Of a stretch of DNA of 64,000 nucleotides, positions 50,510 to 61,026 are shown piece after piece. The first letter of the stretch is position 1. Every line of letters starts with the position of its first letter. The notes below the pieces were generated by a model. That model saw only the letters and a program-made list of their open reading frames with translations, was not told the DNA's origin and did no database searches. Both the position numbers and the translations under genes were made by a program. The stretch covers positions 15,278,736-15,342,735 of the forward strand of contig CM072893.1 in assembly GCA_037013685.1 (NCBI GenBank), given 5' to 3'. This stretch comes from Acridotheres tristis. Taxonomy: Eukaryota; Chordata; Aves; Passeriformes; Sturnidae.

Positions 50510-50560
50510 GTTGTTAGTTAACTTCTCCCTTTGTTCTTCTTCTATCTGTATTACTTGATT
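50450..50560 (-). CDS. PLAU: PLAU exon 2: end of 5'UTR, start codon and signal peptide
   Basis: The acceptor (TTTTATTTTCAG) lies before 50560. About 51 untranslated bases precede ATG at 50509-50507. The 20 codons that follow start Met-Lys-Leu-Leu and continue with a hydrophobic core (Ile-Phe-Leu, Val-Thr-Leu, Leu-Val), typical of a cleavable secretory signal. The exon ends TCT|GTAAGT at 50450, phase 0. This is the first ATG in the exon and gives the expected protein length. Coding portion 50450-50509. Confidence 0.93.
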
Positions 50561-52104
50561 CTGAAAATAAAAGAGGAATTTAGTATCATGCTGTGGCTTG
50601 CAGTGTCAGCTTTCTTGCCTCTATTGTCTTCAGTCAGTTTCAGAAGAAATTACAACACAACTGATGAAGAATTAATCATTTACTTGCAGTGGGTTATCTG
50701 CTTTTTATTTCCATACATTAAATTAGAGTTTATACTTTGAAGCTTTTTTTGGTATGGGCAGCAATGCAACCAGATTTTTTTTTAAGAGTGCAAATGAAGC
50801 AGGGAAACAGAAACTGGAAAAATCTATACTCCATTTTTGCAGTATGGACTAAAAGTTAGAAATTGGCAGATGTACTTAGCTGCTGCCCTACTGTTTGTAC
50901 CTATTTAACTGCCCATTGCTATCGTCAAGGAAAGCACTGAGCATGCAACTTCAGGGTGGGAAAGAGAAAGCTCCTTTTCCCAGTACCTCTGTAGTTATCA
51001 GCTACATCTTGATGCTCAGCATTTAGGTAAGCCTGGCCACCTGCCTCTGACCACTGCCAACTCTTGAAAGTCTGCTGGTGATGTTGCCTCACTTATTTAC
51101 AGTATTAGAGGTTTACAACATATTCTGTCTTGATTTCTTACATGCAGCTGGATCTTGTAGCCAAGCATACATAGCAATCTTGCCAGTGGCAAGTAATTAT
51201 CTTGTAATAACAATCTGCGTACAATAAAGTCCCATATATCTTTTTCTCTTTTTTAAATTGCAGTGTAAGTCATGGGAGTATTTTTTTTAAAGCATCCTCA
51301 CTTTTAGAAAACTGTAAAACTTGATTTTTAAAAGATTCCATGGGAATCTCAGTTACATGTACATTAACAGTAGAAAAGGATGTACAGAACTGAGCTGGTG
51401 CTGAAGACCTGCTCCACACTGTACCTGCTTCAGGTTTCTGCACTGCACTAATTCCAGTTTGGTCCTACAGACTGAATGCCTGCTGATATGTGAATGGCAC
51501 CTTCTAGTTTGACTTCATTTGGAAGAAGTGGAATGCAAGTGCTCTATAGCTCTCCTAACTCACGTTAAGTTCACACACTCAGTGGTATGAACCAAAACGT
51601 TGAGTATAGAGAAGATAATTGGATTCATGTGGAAAGTAGACATTATTGGACATTATACAAACAAAAATGCTAATGCAAATACAACCTGTGCTTGTAAGCA
51701 GGTGTCATAATGCAAGAAAGCAAATCATGCCTCAGGTACTTGGCTATGCATGCTTTTCAGATTCAGATGAGATTTCAGCAGATATACTTTCCTTCAACAT
51801 TATTAAGACAATTATTTTTAGCGTTTTTGACAGCAATACAAGTAATTTATTCTTTGTTACCATAATTAGTTTCTCAGGCCTAATCTCCGCATTACAAACA
51901 GCAGTACTGCTGATTCCTTTAAAAATCCTGACGTTCTTTAGCAAGCAGAACTGACCTTCCCCGCTGCTGCGATACAGCATCACACCAGCTTCCAAATTAT
52001 TTTTTTTTAATAAATTTCAATGCAATTTTAAGAAGAATCGCTCGATTAAGGCGCGGCAGCGGTGCCTGCAGCTGCAGGCTGGGTGTCGAAGGCACGGCAC
52101 TTAC
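50561..52104 (-). other. PLAU: PLAU intron 1
   Basis: About 1.5 kb between the non-coding exon 1 donor and the exon 2 acceptor. It reads as AT-rich non-coding DNA with short poly-T runs (around 51281 and 50773) and no recognisable repeat or exon. The remaining PLAU introns are small, 314 to 925 bases except for 165 to 270 bases around exons 3 and 6. Confidence 0.7.
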
Positions 52105-52175
52105 CGTGGGTGGCGGTGCCTTGGCGGCGGCACTGAAAGTGCTGGATGCGAAGCTGCTGAAGCTGCCGGAGCTGC
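52105..52175 (-). other. PLAU: PLAU exon 1, 5' untranslated (upper limit approximate)
   Basis: On the minus strand a GC-rich segment ends at 52105 with an ACG|GTAAGT donor. The next usable acceptor is TTTTATTTTCAG before 50560, which opens the exon holding the start codon. A non-coding first exon ahead of a signal-peptide exon is the known PLAU arrangement. The donor is well supported. The transcription start near 52175 is only inferred, from a TTTATA element about 30 bases upstream. Confidence 0.7.
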
Positions 52176-52330
52176 GGCGGCGGCGGGCGCAGCGCGGGGC
52201 TATAAAGGCCCGTGCGGGGCGGGGCCGCTGCCCTGGGCTGGCTCCGCGCCGCCCCCTCGGAGCTGCGCGCCCTGCAGCGCTGCCAGGTGACTCAAGGAGG
52301 AAATCCTTCGTGCTGCTGTTTAGTTTCGGG
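52176..52330 (-). promoter_or_regulatory. PLAU: PLAU proximal promoter: TTTATA box, GC box, AP-1 and ETS motifs
   Basis: Read toward the gene (minus strand): an AP-1 heptamer (TGACTCA on plus, 52288-52294) next to an AGGAAAT ETS-like core (plus, 52298-52304), a GC box (GGGGCGGGGC, about 52215-52224), then CTTTATA at 52207-52201, about 95 bases above the exon 1 donor. Mammalian PLAU promoters are known to use a TATA box, Sp1 sites, AP-1 and ETS/PEA3 elements, so the set fits. The motifs are visible; binding is inferred. Confidence 0.6.
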
Positions 52331-52419
52331 AAGGGGAGCACGGTTAGGGCGAGCAAACGGCTTTGTACGGGCTGAGATTTCTGGAAGGGGTTCCTTGGCT
52401 CCCCCGCGGCACTCAGCAA

Positions 52420-55400
52420 ATTCCTTAGGGACATTTATAAAAGCAAAAGAGAAATATGAGTGAGAGCTATGAAAGGAATGACTAGAAACGTGCCTGGAGT
52501 CATGACAGAATGGTAACAATGGTAGCATGTATGTATATATGCATTAGTAATAAATATAGAAGGATTGTGAAACATGCCTGGAGATACAAGCAAATGTGGT
52601 GGCTTTTATTCATATAGTGTTACCCATAATGAGAGAAGCACAAGTGATTTTTTGATTAATAGAGGATTAAATTCTTTCAGGTGTGGGTTAAACACAGCCC
52701 GCTGGGAGGGAGTATTGGGTCAGAATGAGCACTTGGAGCACTGGGTGTGTTTTCAGAGAGCTGTCTTCAGCTGAAGTGCAGGACGTTGAGACGAGTAGGT
52801 GCAGTTCTCATGGCAGCTGGAATCTGTTAGGACATGGGGCTTACAGCGGCTCCTAAACTCATCTCCTCCAAATTACTTACACTCCCTTGGCCCTTTCTGC
52901 TCGTGAGAAAGTGGTCGTGGTTTTCTTATAATTTCTGTCTCCCAAAGAAGTATTCAAAACAGCTCGTTTCCTGAGATAAGGATGGAGATTTGAAGTGGCA
53001 GATGTCTAGGAATGCAGACCCAGCACAACAGATAGTCTTTCCTGGCCCAGTTAAATGTGATTTTTTTCACATTGTGCTGCGATGTTATAACAATGCAGTG
53101 AATAACAGCAAACCAGTACATAATATTTGTGGGTGTATTCATAGGGTTTAGCTTCAGGTAGTGCAGGTGACTAAGGTGAGTTGGCTCTCCACAGGCTGTG
53201 TAGCTGATGAAAAGCAGTTTCTTTAGAGGTCAGGACAGAGAAGGAATTGACCTGAAATTCCCTCAAGAGAAATGTTTTTATTACTTGGCAATTCAGAGCT
53301 TAAGGAGACTACCTTTCTATGTTTGCCATGTAAAACTGGTGTGACTATGGCTCAGCTTTCTTCTTCCCTCCCCATTTTCCATCTGTGTCAAGTCTATGGT
53401 ATAACCATACCTTTATTTAGGTACTGTCTGCTTCCATTCTCTATTCCTTTCTGTTCAGATCTTGAGGCTCACATCAGAACAGATCTCACATTTGCAGAAA
53501 GCACATTGAGTTCACTTCACTGAATAGCAGGAGCTGAGTCAAGAGAAACAGCTCAAGCTGCAAGTCCGGAAGTGAACATAGGTAAGGAACAAGCCCTTCT
53601 GCATTTCAGAAGAGAAATTTGTCTTACATTTTGTGCTGACTTAATTTATCAACATCACAAGTAATTAGACCCTCTAAGATAAAGGGCAGAAAGTATCAGG
53701 GTAGAATCCCCATGGCACTCCCTTCATTTCAGAGGAGTGGCTATCAACTAAGCTTATCCTAAGGAATCAATTCCACAGAGGGGAGAATAATCCAGATTTT
53801 AAAAGCAGTCTGGAACATTTACTCGATTAATTTTAATGCACCAACTTTACACATAATAAATGAAGAAATAGATTATGGTTTGGTTCATGAGAGAGCAGGG
53901 AAGAGCCTGGATGAAGGAAGAGGAGGACTCCTCAGGCCTGGACAGCACTTCTCCTTCCTCTTCCATGCTCCCAAGAAAGAGTCTCTGGGCCTCCCTCAAA
54001 CTCTCCTTTGGAAAATAACCCTAGAGCAACTGTGTTTCCTCTTTTATACTTTTGTTTCCTGGGAAGTGTGATCTGTTATCCTCTCCCTGAACCTTTGACC
54101 AAGCTGTGCAGATGTCCCCTGTTCCTCATTTTCTCCCTAAAATCTGCAGGTTTATACTTGTTTTCCAGATTCAAGAACCAAAATCTTTTGTTGTTTTCAC
54201 TCTGATACAGCAAGATTCAAATCTCCTTTTTTCTACCATTTGTCACATACTCAGGTTTTACTTGAAATACTGCACTTCTTAAGTACATCTGGAAGGCCCC
54301 CAGGAGAAGTGACTTGGACAGCGGTGTCACTGTTTCAATCAGACCGGTGACAGCTACAGGTCAGAAATTCTGATGTGTTTGCAGTGCTGCTTTAAAGCTA
54401 TCAAATCTCTTTGGTCTAAATATTTGAACTACCTAGGTAGGTAAATGAATTATAGTTGACACTGAACTGAAAATATAATTTAGTAGAAAGATATCCAAGC
54501 CAGCTGCAAATAAGTTTCTTTTGGTGTTACAAGTAACCTCACAGCTGCATTATCTTTATGAGCATTAAATGACTCTTAGAGAAGCAGGAATGCATGAGAT
54601 AATTTCCAGTGCCTAGATTCACTGAGCTGGCTGATGGCTGGCACAACAAGACCTGAAGTTTCAGGTAAAATAAATCCTTGGAACCTTGTTATGTGCCCTG
54701 CCTTAAGGCAGAGACCTTGGAAAATCTGTAGCATGGCATTTCTGCCATGTCCTCCATCTGACCTCAAAGCTGGAGCTGCCAGCACAGATGGGAAATGCAC
54801 ATGCTCAGGGAGTGGGAGGGATGAAACAGGACCGGTTCTGCTAGCGAGGAATTTTCGGTAGCTTCAGGGTCAGCATTTGTTCTCTATTGCATGTCTCAAG
54901 AGTTTAGAAGGGCCTGGTTACCGGCCATGTCTTCTCTCTCCAGGGCAAGATTGTGATAGGACAGAGGAAAAGCAGATCTTTATAACTCAAAAGCAAAGTT
55001 GTTTGAGAAGAGCAGTGAATAAAGTTAAATGTCTACTGCAAGACTCTCAGTGGAACTGAAACTTACTTGCCCAGTAGATACTGATTATGAGAAGTCATGT
55101 CATGAGGCTTAAGAGAGAAACACTTGTACAGACTCATGACCAGTTTTGCATTTTGAGACCCACTTTGTGTTTTCCATAGTTTATTTCCTTTTCCTTTTAC
55201 ATATCTGTGATTTCGTCACTTTGGTCTCTTACCAAAATTTGTCAGGGGTGTAGGCAGAATAGAAGGAAGAAAGACTTCTGAAGGAAAAGAGGTGGTAAAG
55301 GAAGTGCTAGAGTTACCTTGTAGAAGGCACTTTATATAGGAGTACAGCATCTACATGAGAAAATACTACTCACAAAATCTCAAGTCGTTAGCTCATTTTT

Positions 55401-58400
55401 GTAATCTGGGCTATTAATAATAAGGCTTTATGTATTTCTCTTGTTTGCACCTGGATTATATCACAGAATAAAAAAATTGATACACCTATTATGAGCTCCT
55501 AATGTGATTTGAGTCTGCAGTTCTCTAAAATAGAAGTCAGATTCAGTGGATCTAACCCTTAAGAGCAAGTAGTATTGGACTGACAGCCAGGCAGTTCTTG
55601 GGTAACTGTGATTTTGTGTTTTAGTTTTCGGTTCCAAATAAAAATCTTGCTGATTCTTTTGAACTAACTTGAATGTTTCAGACTAATTGGGCAGCCTGAC
55701 TTAGCAAATTTAAGAAAGATGACATTCCATTCCAGCTAGATGAGAACACTGACCCTCAGAGAAATACAGGGGTTTTATCTCATGGTGGTGCACTGAAAGA
55801 GATTGTGAGGTTTGCATTGTTCTGCAGAAGTTGCTGGGGTGGAAGCATTATTGGTTACAGTGTTCATTTTCACAGCTGATGATAAAATATTAAAACTCAA
55901 GAGAAATACCTCTACCACACATTGACTCTGGTAGCCCATCAGTAAATCCCAGAAGGCTAGAATTCCCAAGGAGTTAAATAACTCCATAAATATTAGTAAC
56001 AAGAACTGCTGCAGAAGTGCTGTTCTACAAGGAAAGTTTAGACCTGAGGCTTTATATATTGCCTGAAGTCTGGTGGTCATGTGGGGCATGTTCTGGTCTA
56101 TATCCAGTATAAGTAACATCAGAATTAGTCCTTTGACTAGTAAAATGGGGTTTGCCAATGCGAATTTCAAATCCTCTCTACTCATGCTACATTATGAATG
56201 GAGACGTTTAAATTTGCCTGTGAGCAGTTGTGTGCTTAAACCTCTGTCATCTCAAATGAAAGAACAGGGTTAAACCACACATTGAGTATTTGCTTAGTGA
56301 TTAAGAATACAAAAGCTAAGAAAACACCTAGAAGTCATGCCAAAAGATTGACATGACTTGTTGTCCCTATGAAGATAGTAGCTTGTTGTTGTCAGTTTTG
56401 TTAAAGAAATTAGTTTGTCATTGAATTAAGCAGCCTCAGCTATGGTTATAGAAATTAAAGAACATAGCTATATTTACCATTGCTTTGTGTATTGGAATGT
56501 GGCTTCAAACTCGAACAGGACTTTAAGTCAGTCAGGAAGTGTGTTACAAGTTTAAGGGAAATTTTCCAGTATAAAGTTGATTTAGATTATTTTGACTTCA
56601 TCTTGAAAAACATGGGTACTTTTACAGTAAAACATTTTGTATTCTCTCTCTGATGTTATCCAAGTTAAATTTTCTAATCAGTTTACTTCTAGCTCTTGAG
56701 ATAATAACTGGAATTACTGAATAAATCATTAGACTTTGAAATGTAAACAAATAGATTTCAAATGTTACATTATCACTATTCATAAAGTTAAAAATATAAA
56801 GCTCACTCTTTAATCTTATTTTCTCGAATTACTGTTTGTATGAGTCCCAGGAATTTCCAGAGTAGCTGATTTTAAGTTGAACGTGATTCATAAAAATTCT
56901 TCTACTTTAATGACTCTTGATTACTTGTCAGTTGTTTGTGGTTGGAATCTGAAGCAAATGGTGATCTCATTTCCTTTAGGTACAATTCAGCTACTCAGGT
57001 TTCTTTATTTATTTATTTTTTTCCTTTTCCTTGCTGCCTACTGCTTTTCCTCTTATCTCTGTTATCTGTGTGCCTAGAAGTAGCAGAGCATTCTCACTTG
57101 AGAGCCACTGGACTCTCTGGGATGCCTGTGGGCACTACTTGTGGCTTTGCCAGGCAGTGGGAGTAGCCAGGCGTTATCTCTGAGCTCAGGCGGTGTCACC
57201 TTGAGTGCCTGTGAAATCCCCGGCCACTGGGCTCTTTCATTCATGTGTAGAGAGCAGCTGCCACACGAGCGTTCTTGGTTTGTATACAATGATCTGTTGT
57301 TTCAGTGAGCTGTCCGGATACGGATATTTTTCAGAACAGTGATGATCACATCTCAGGATTTCTTCATCAGCTTGATGTGCACCTGCTTTTAAACTATGCT
57401 TTGTATCTCATCTAGCATTTACGGAAGTTCATTGATTATGAAAATCAGCAATCTCTGACATTTGATCAAATTGCTCATTTGAGACAGCTAACACCTAAAT
57501 TTGAAGATTAATTGAGTTGGAGATCTTGCATCCAGATCATAAATACTTGAAAATTATGTTTGAGTTTAGAGCTAGGCCTTTAGTTCAAATCAAAGTGCTC
57601 ATAGCACTGGGGGAAACACAAAAAAAGATTTTTGAATCTGAAAGTAGAAAGCAGAAAACAAATAACAAGGGTTTTTAGGGATTCCGTTATGCTACATTTG
57701 GTGATCTTAAATCCTGAAGTAGAACATTTTTCAAAGGAATCCTTTTTCTACGCTACCATTTACTGGTCTGGAATAGCACATTGAAATCCAACATTAGAAA
57801 TTTACAGAAGCAGCTGATTTTGGACTATTATTTCTGCAATGCGTCAGTCAATCAGATGCACATTCCACAGAAAAACCCAACAAACTGAAAGAGTGCCAGT
57901 TAGCATATTTCTGGAGAAAAAAGATTTGCTAATTCTTGGAAAAGCAAATCCTGGGGGTTGACCTCTGCAAGCTATGTCCCAGTGATGGTGTATCCAAGGA
58001 AGCAGCATGTTCTAAACCCCCTGTGCAATACAGCCCAGGCGAGAAAATTGGCACAGTTCATCTCTGTGAAAAGCTGCCTGGGAACCTCATTTAGGATTCC
58101 ACTCCCTCTAAAGCATTAATTCTCTAAATAAATACAAGATACAGGAAAAATAACTCTTGATGGCATTAGTAATGGACTGAAGAAGCTCTGAAAAGAAAAA
58201 GGCAGCTCTGTGAATTTCTAGTTGAAGGAAAAGGTTACTAAATGCAGAAAGATGGTAAAGAGCCCATAAAGCAGTACTGCCCTTTGTGTTAGCCAATCTC
58301 AATAGACTTGCAAGTGAACAGCTGTTGAACAATTCAGAGGATAAAGAGTTTTAAGGACAAAAAATAACTTGCTTCCTGGGTGCTGTTGAATAACTGCATT

Positions 58401-60897
58401 CTTCCTGCATAAGCTCATAAAGAAACTGTGCTGAGAAGAAAGGAGAAACAGAATTAACTTGGGTACTCTTGGGAAAGAAGTGTGTATATCGGGTGCTCTA
58501 ATAATAGCACTTATCTTCCCCCCACCACTACTCCTTTGGATGTTTTGGCTGCATTCTTCCTTTTTTTTAACTTTGCTTCCTGTAACTTATTTCTAGTATG
58601 GACACTGTGCTATTTTCCCTTATCTTTGTTTGCTGATTGTTGTTTCAAGTTCATAGGCTTTAAGAAAATACATATCTAAAGAAAGCTGTGCTTGCTTCTC
58701 TTGTCCTGACTATAGCAGTTGCAGACTTTATGGACAAAAGAGATGGAATTAAAAAAAAACAACAAAAAAACAAAGATAAAGGGAGGCGGTGGAGCCTTCT
58801 CATGTAAGCCCAGCAGAAAAACAAAACTTTTAAAAATATGTTTTGTTTGCAAAACATTATTTCTTCTTTGCGCAAAGTCTTCCGGAGGGAGGCTCTGGCA
58901 TAGAATGACCTATCATCAGTCCCAGCAGGAGTATTCCTGCCAGAAAACAGAAATACTTACTCTGTGTCTCTCCCCTCTGTCTCCATGGCTTTTTCTTGGC
59001 CATACTCCCTATTTATGCCATTCTGTGATTTTGGTTACAACGGCTGGAAATTAGAATGTTTTCTTTCTTCTGAAACATAACTGTGTTTTTGACCAAAATA
59101 TCTCAAATTGAGATACAGCAAAGTCTCCATCATGTGGAGTTTTTGGAGTGTGTCTTCCCGTTGTTCCCCAAGAGGTGTCAGGAGTATGCTCACTTCTTTC
59201 TATGGACCCAGCAGTGGGGGAGACTGTTATTTCCAAGGGAGATGAAGGCAAGGTGGGGAGCAGACTCTGTGCTAATAAATCTGTGAGGCTCAGCATCCTG
59301 GACTGCAAGCTGGTACTGTTGTAGTCATGATCAGAAAGGTAGGGAAGGAAGTGGGGAGATGGGGGAAGAGGCAGTGTTACATGTCACTTGCAGGGAGAAG
59401 GGTAAGAAAAAAGTGTTATTGGCAGAAATGGAAGAACAAGCTGCTGCAAAAAGTTGAAAGGTAATTATCCATGGACTTAATATCAGAAAAAATTGCTATG
59501 TGGACAATGTAGGTTGGCCAGATGAGTTATTCAGGTGGATTCAGCATCCAAAGGATGAGTGTGAGAGGATAGGCCTAGAGGGCATAAGTCATGAGGTGCT
59601 CTGAGAGTGAAAACAAATTATGTATAGTTGACTCAGTGAAGAACAGACATAAGATACAGGATGACTTGATTGAAGAGAATTCCACAAGAGATGCCTTTGC
59701 AGGAGTTTGTCTGAATGCAGACAAGAGAAGCATAATTGCAATTTTCAAGGCTTCTGACAGACAGAAAAGTTGCCTGGCTTTCAGTGACAGCCAAAAAAAG
59801 TGGAATATGCCTGTTTTGGGCCCAAAAGGACTAAGAAAGATGGATCTCTGTTATAACTGAGTTAGATCTTACAAAAAGGTAATACCAGAGAGATACTTGA
59901 ATTTAGTCTTTGACAGAGTTTACAGAAAGCTTACAGTAGAGATGTAACATCACCTCAATAGAGATGGTAAATGAGTATGTGTTTCCAAGTGAAAAAACAA
60001 GGAAACCAGAAGAGAGCCATTTTAAAGTAAAAAAAGTTGTGTTAGAAGAGTATGAAGAGATTCAGTGAAGAAGAGAATTGTGGGATGTGGCCAGTGATGT
60101 GTAAAGGAAGCTTCCCAAGCCCAGAAAAACAAGAACAGAACTCTGCCTCTGAGCAGTTCTGTGAGAATAATTTGAATTCTATGCAAAGGATAGAAGAAGA
60201 TTGGAGGAAGCCTAAACTATATTTGGAGAAGAAACTCCACTGTTAAATTTGTATTTGGTAAGCTCTAAGGAGATCACCATGTGAAGGAGTTGCAAGTATA
60301 TAGTGGGATATTGTTAAGGTAAGACTTAGTGTAGGAGAGAACTGGATTTTCCCTCATGGCACCTGGTGATGAACGTTCATGTTGCCATCCAATAAGAAAG
60401 CTCTTGTAGCCCATGTGAATTCCCCTGAGATAAATGGAAATTTCTAACATAGTCTGTGTAATACAATTCATTATATGGAACTACTTCTATGAATAAGCAT
60501 TACTCAGTGTGTGTAAGGAACATCAGGACAAATCCTAGGCTACTGTATTATGCTGAACTGAATATTACTTAAAATCACCTTGCGCTGCACTGAATATTAT
60601 TTAAAATAAAAATAGCTTAAGTAGATGTTCATTTCAATGGAATAGGTCCAAACTACCTACTAAATCAGAAACGTGAACTCTCTTCTGAAATACGTGTTTA
60701 TAAGCACAATTGCTCCATAACATCTTTATACTGCTTTAACAGGGGTCAGCATTTGGCCTGTAATAATTCATTGCTGTTTTCTTGCATCCACCAAATTGTA
60801 GAAAAATCCCACTGTAGAACAATGGGGCAGCTTTTCCTGTAAGCTACCTGGTTATTCAGTTGTCTCTTGGGCCTCAGATCTGTTTTTCTCTCTGCAG
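52420..60897. other. PLAU upstream flank, no recognised gene
   Basis: No exon could be supported. The candidate AP-1/ETS element at 53.5 kb and a GC-richer patch at about 57090-57275 may be regulatory. An A-rich run at 58750-58785 is low complexity. No exon of CAMK2G, the mammalian neighbour on this side, was recognised. Confidence 0.5.
53535..53573. promoter_or_regulatory. Candidate distal AP-1/ETS element upstream of PLAU
   Basis: TGAGTCA at 53535-53541 and a perfect CCGGAAGT ETS site at 53566-53573, 24 bases apart, lie about 1.4 kb upstream of the inferred PLAU start. In mammals an AP-1/PEA3 enhancer lies roughly 2 kb upstream of PLAU. The motifs are seen; orthology and function are inference. 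Confidence 0.35.
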
Positions 60898-61026
60898 GGT
60901 CTCATCAGAAAAACGTGGGGATTGACTCCTGCCCTAGACCACCCTTTTCACAAAAGCTCGAAATTCGTGCCTAAGACTGACAAGAGCCTGGAATCCAAAT
61001 CTTTCCTTTCAGGGTAACTGCAAAAG
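60898..61026 (+). other. Exon-like segment of unknown transcript
   Basis: A 129-base segment with a strong acceptor (TTTTTCTCTCTGCAG) and a strong donor (AAAAG|GTGAGT). One frame is open for 39 codons from the acceptor (Gly-Leu-Ile-Arg-Lys-Thr-Trp start) and then meets TAA, so it could be a terminal coding segment, a non-coding exon or chance. No similarity is recognised. Confidence 0.25.

Larger units (their letters stand above)
52030..52410. promoter_or_regulatory. PLAU: CpG island over PLAU exon 1
   Basis: GC-rich, CpG-dense stretch in otherwise AT-rich DNA, with short trinucleotide-like GCGGCG runs. It covers the non-coding first exon, the TATA-like element and about 200 bases upstream. 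The island boundaries are by eye. Confidence 0.75.

Noticed and set aside
51997..52434. 145-codon minus-strand open frame rich in Ala, Arg, Pro and Ser
   Set aside because: It runs through the PLAU promoter, non-coding exon 1 and into intron 1. Its composition follows the CpG island and it ignores the clear GTAAGT donor at 52104.
55775..56185. 136-codon minus-strand open frame with hydrophobic stretches
   Set aside because: Leucine-rich segments follow base composition; there is no known family motif or supporting splice structure.
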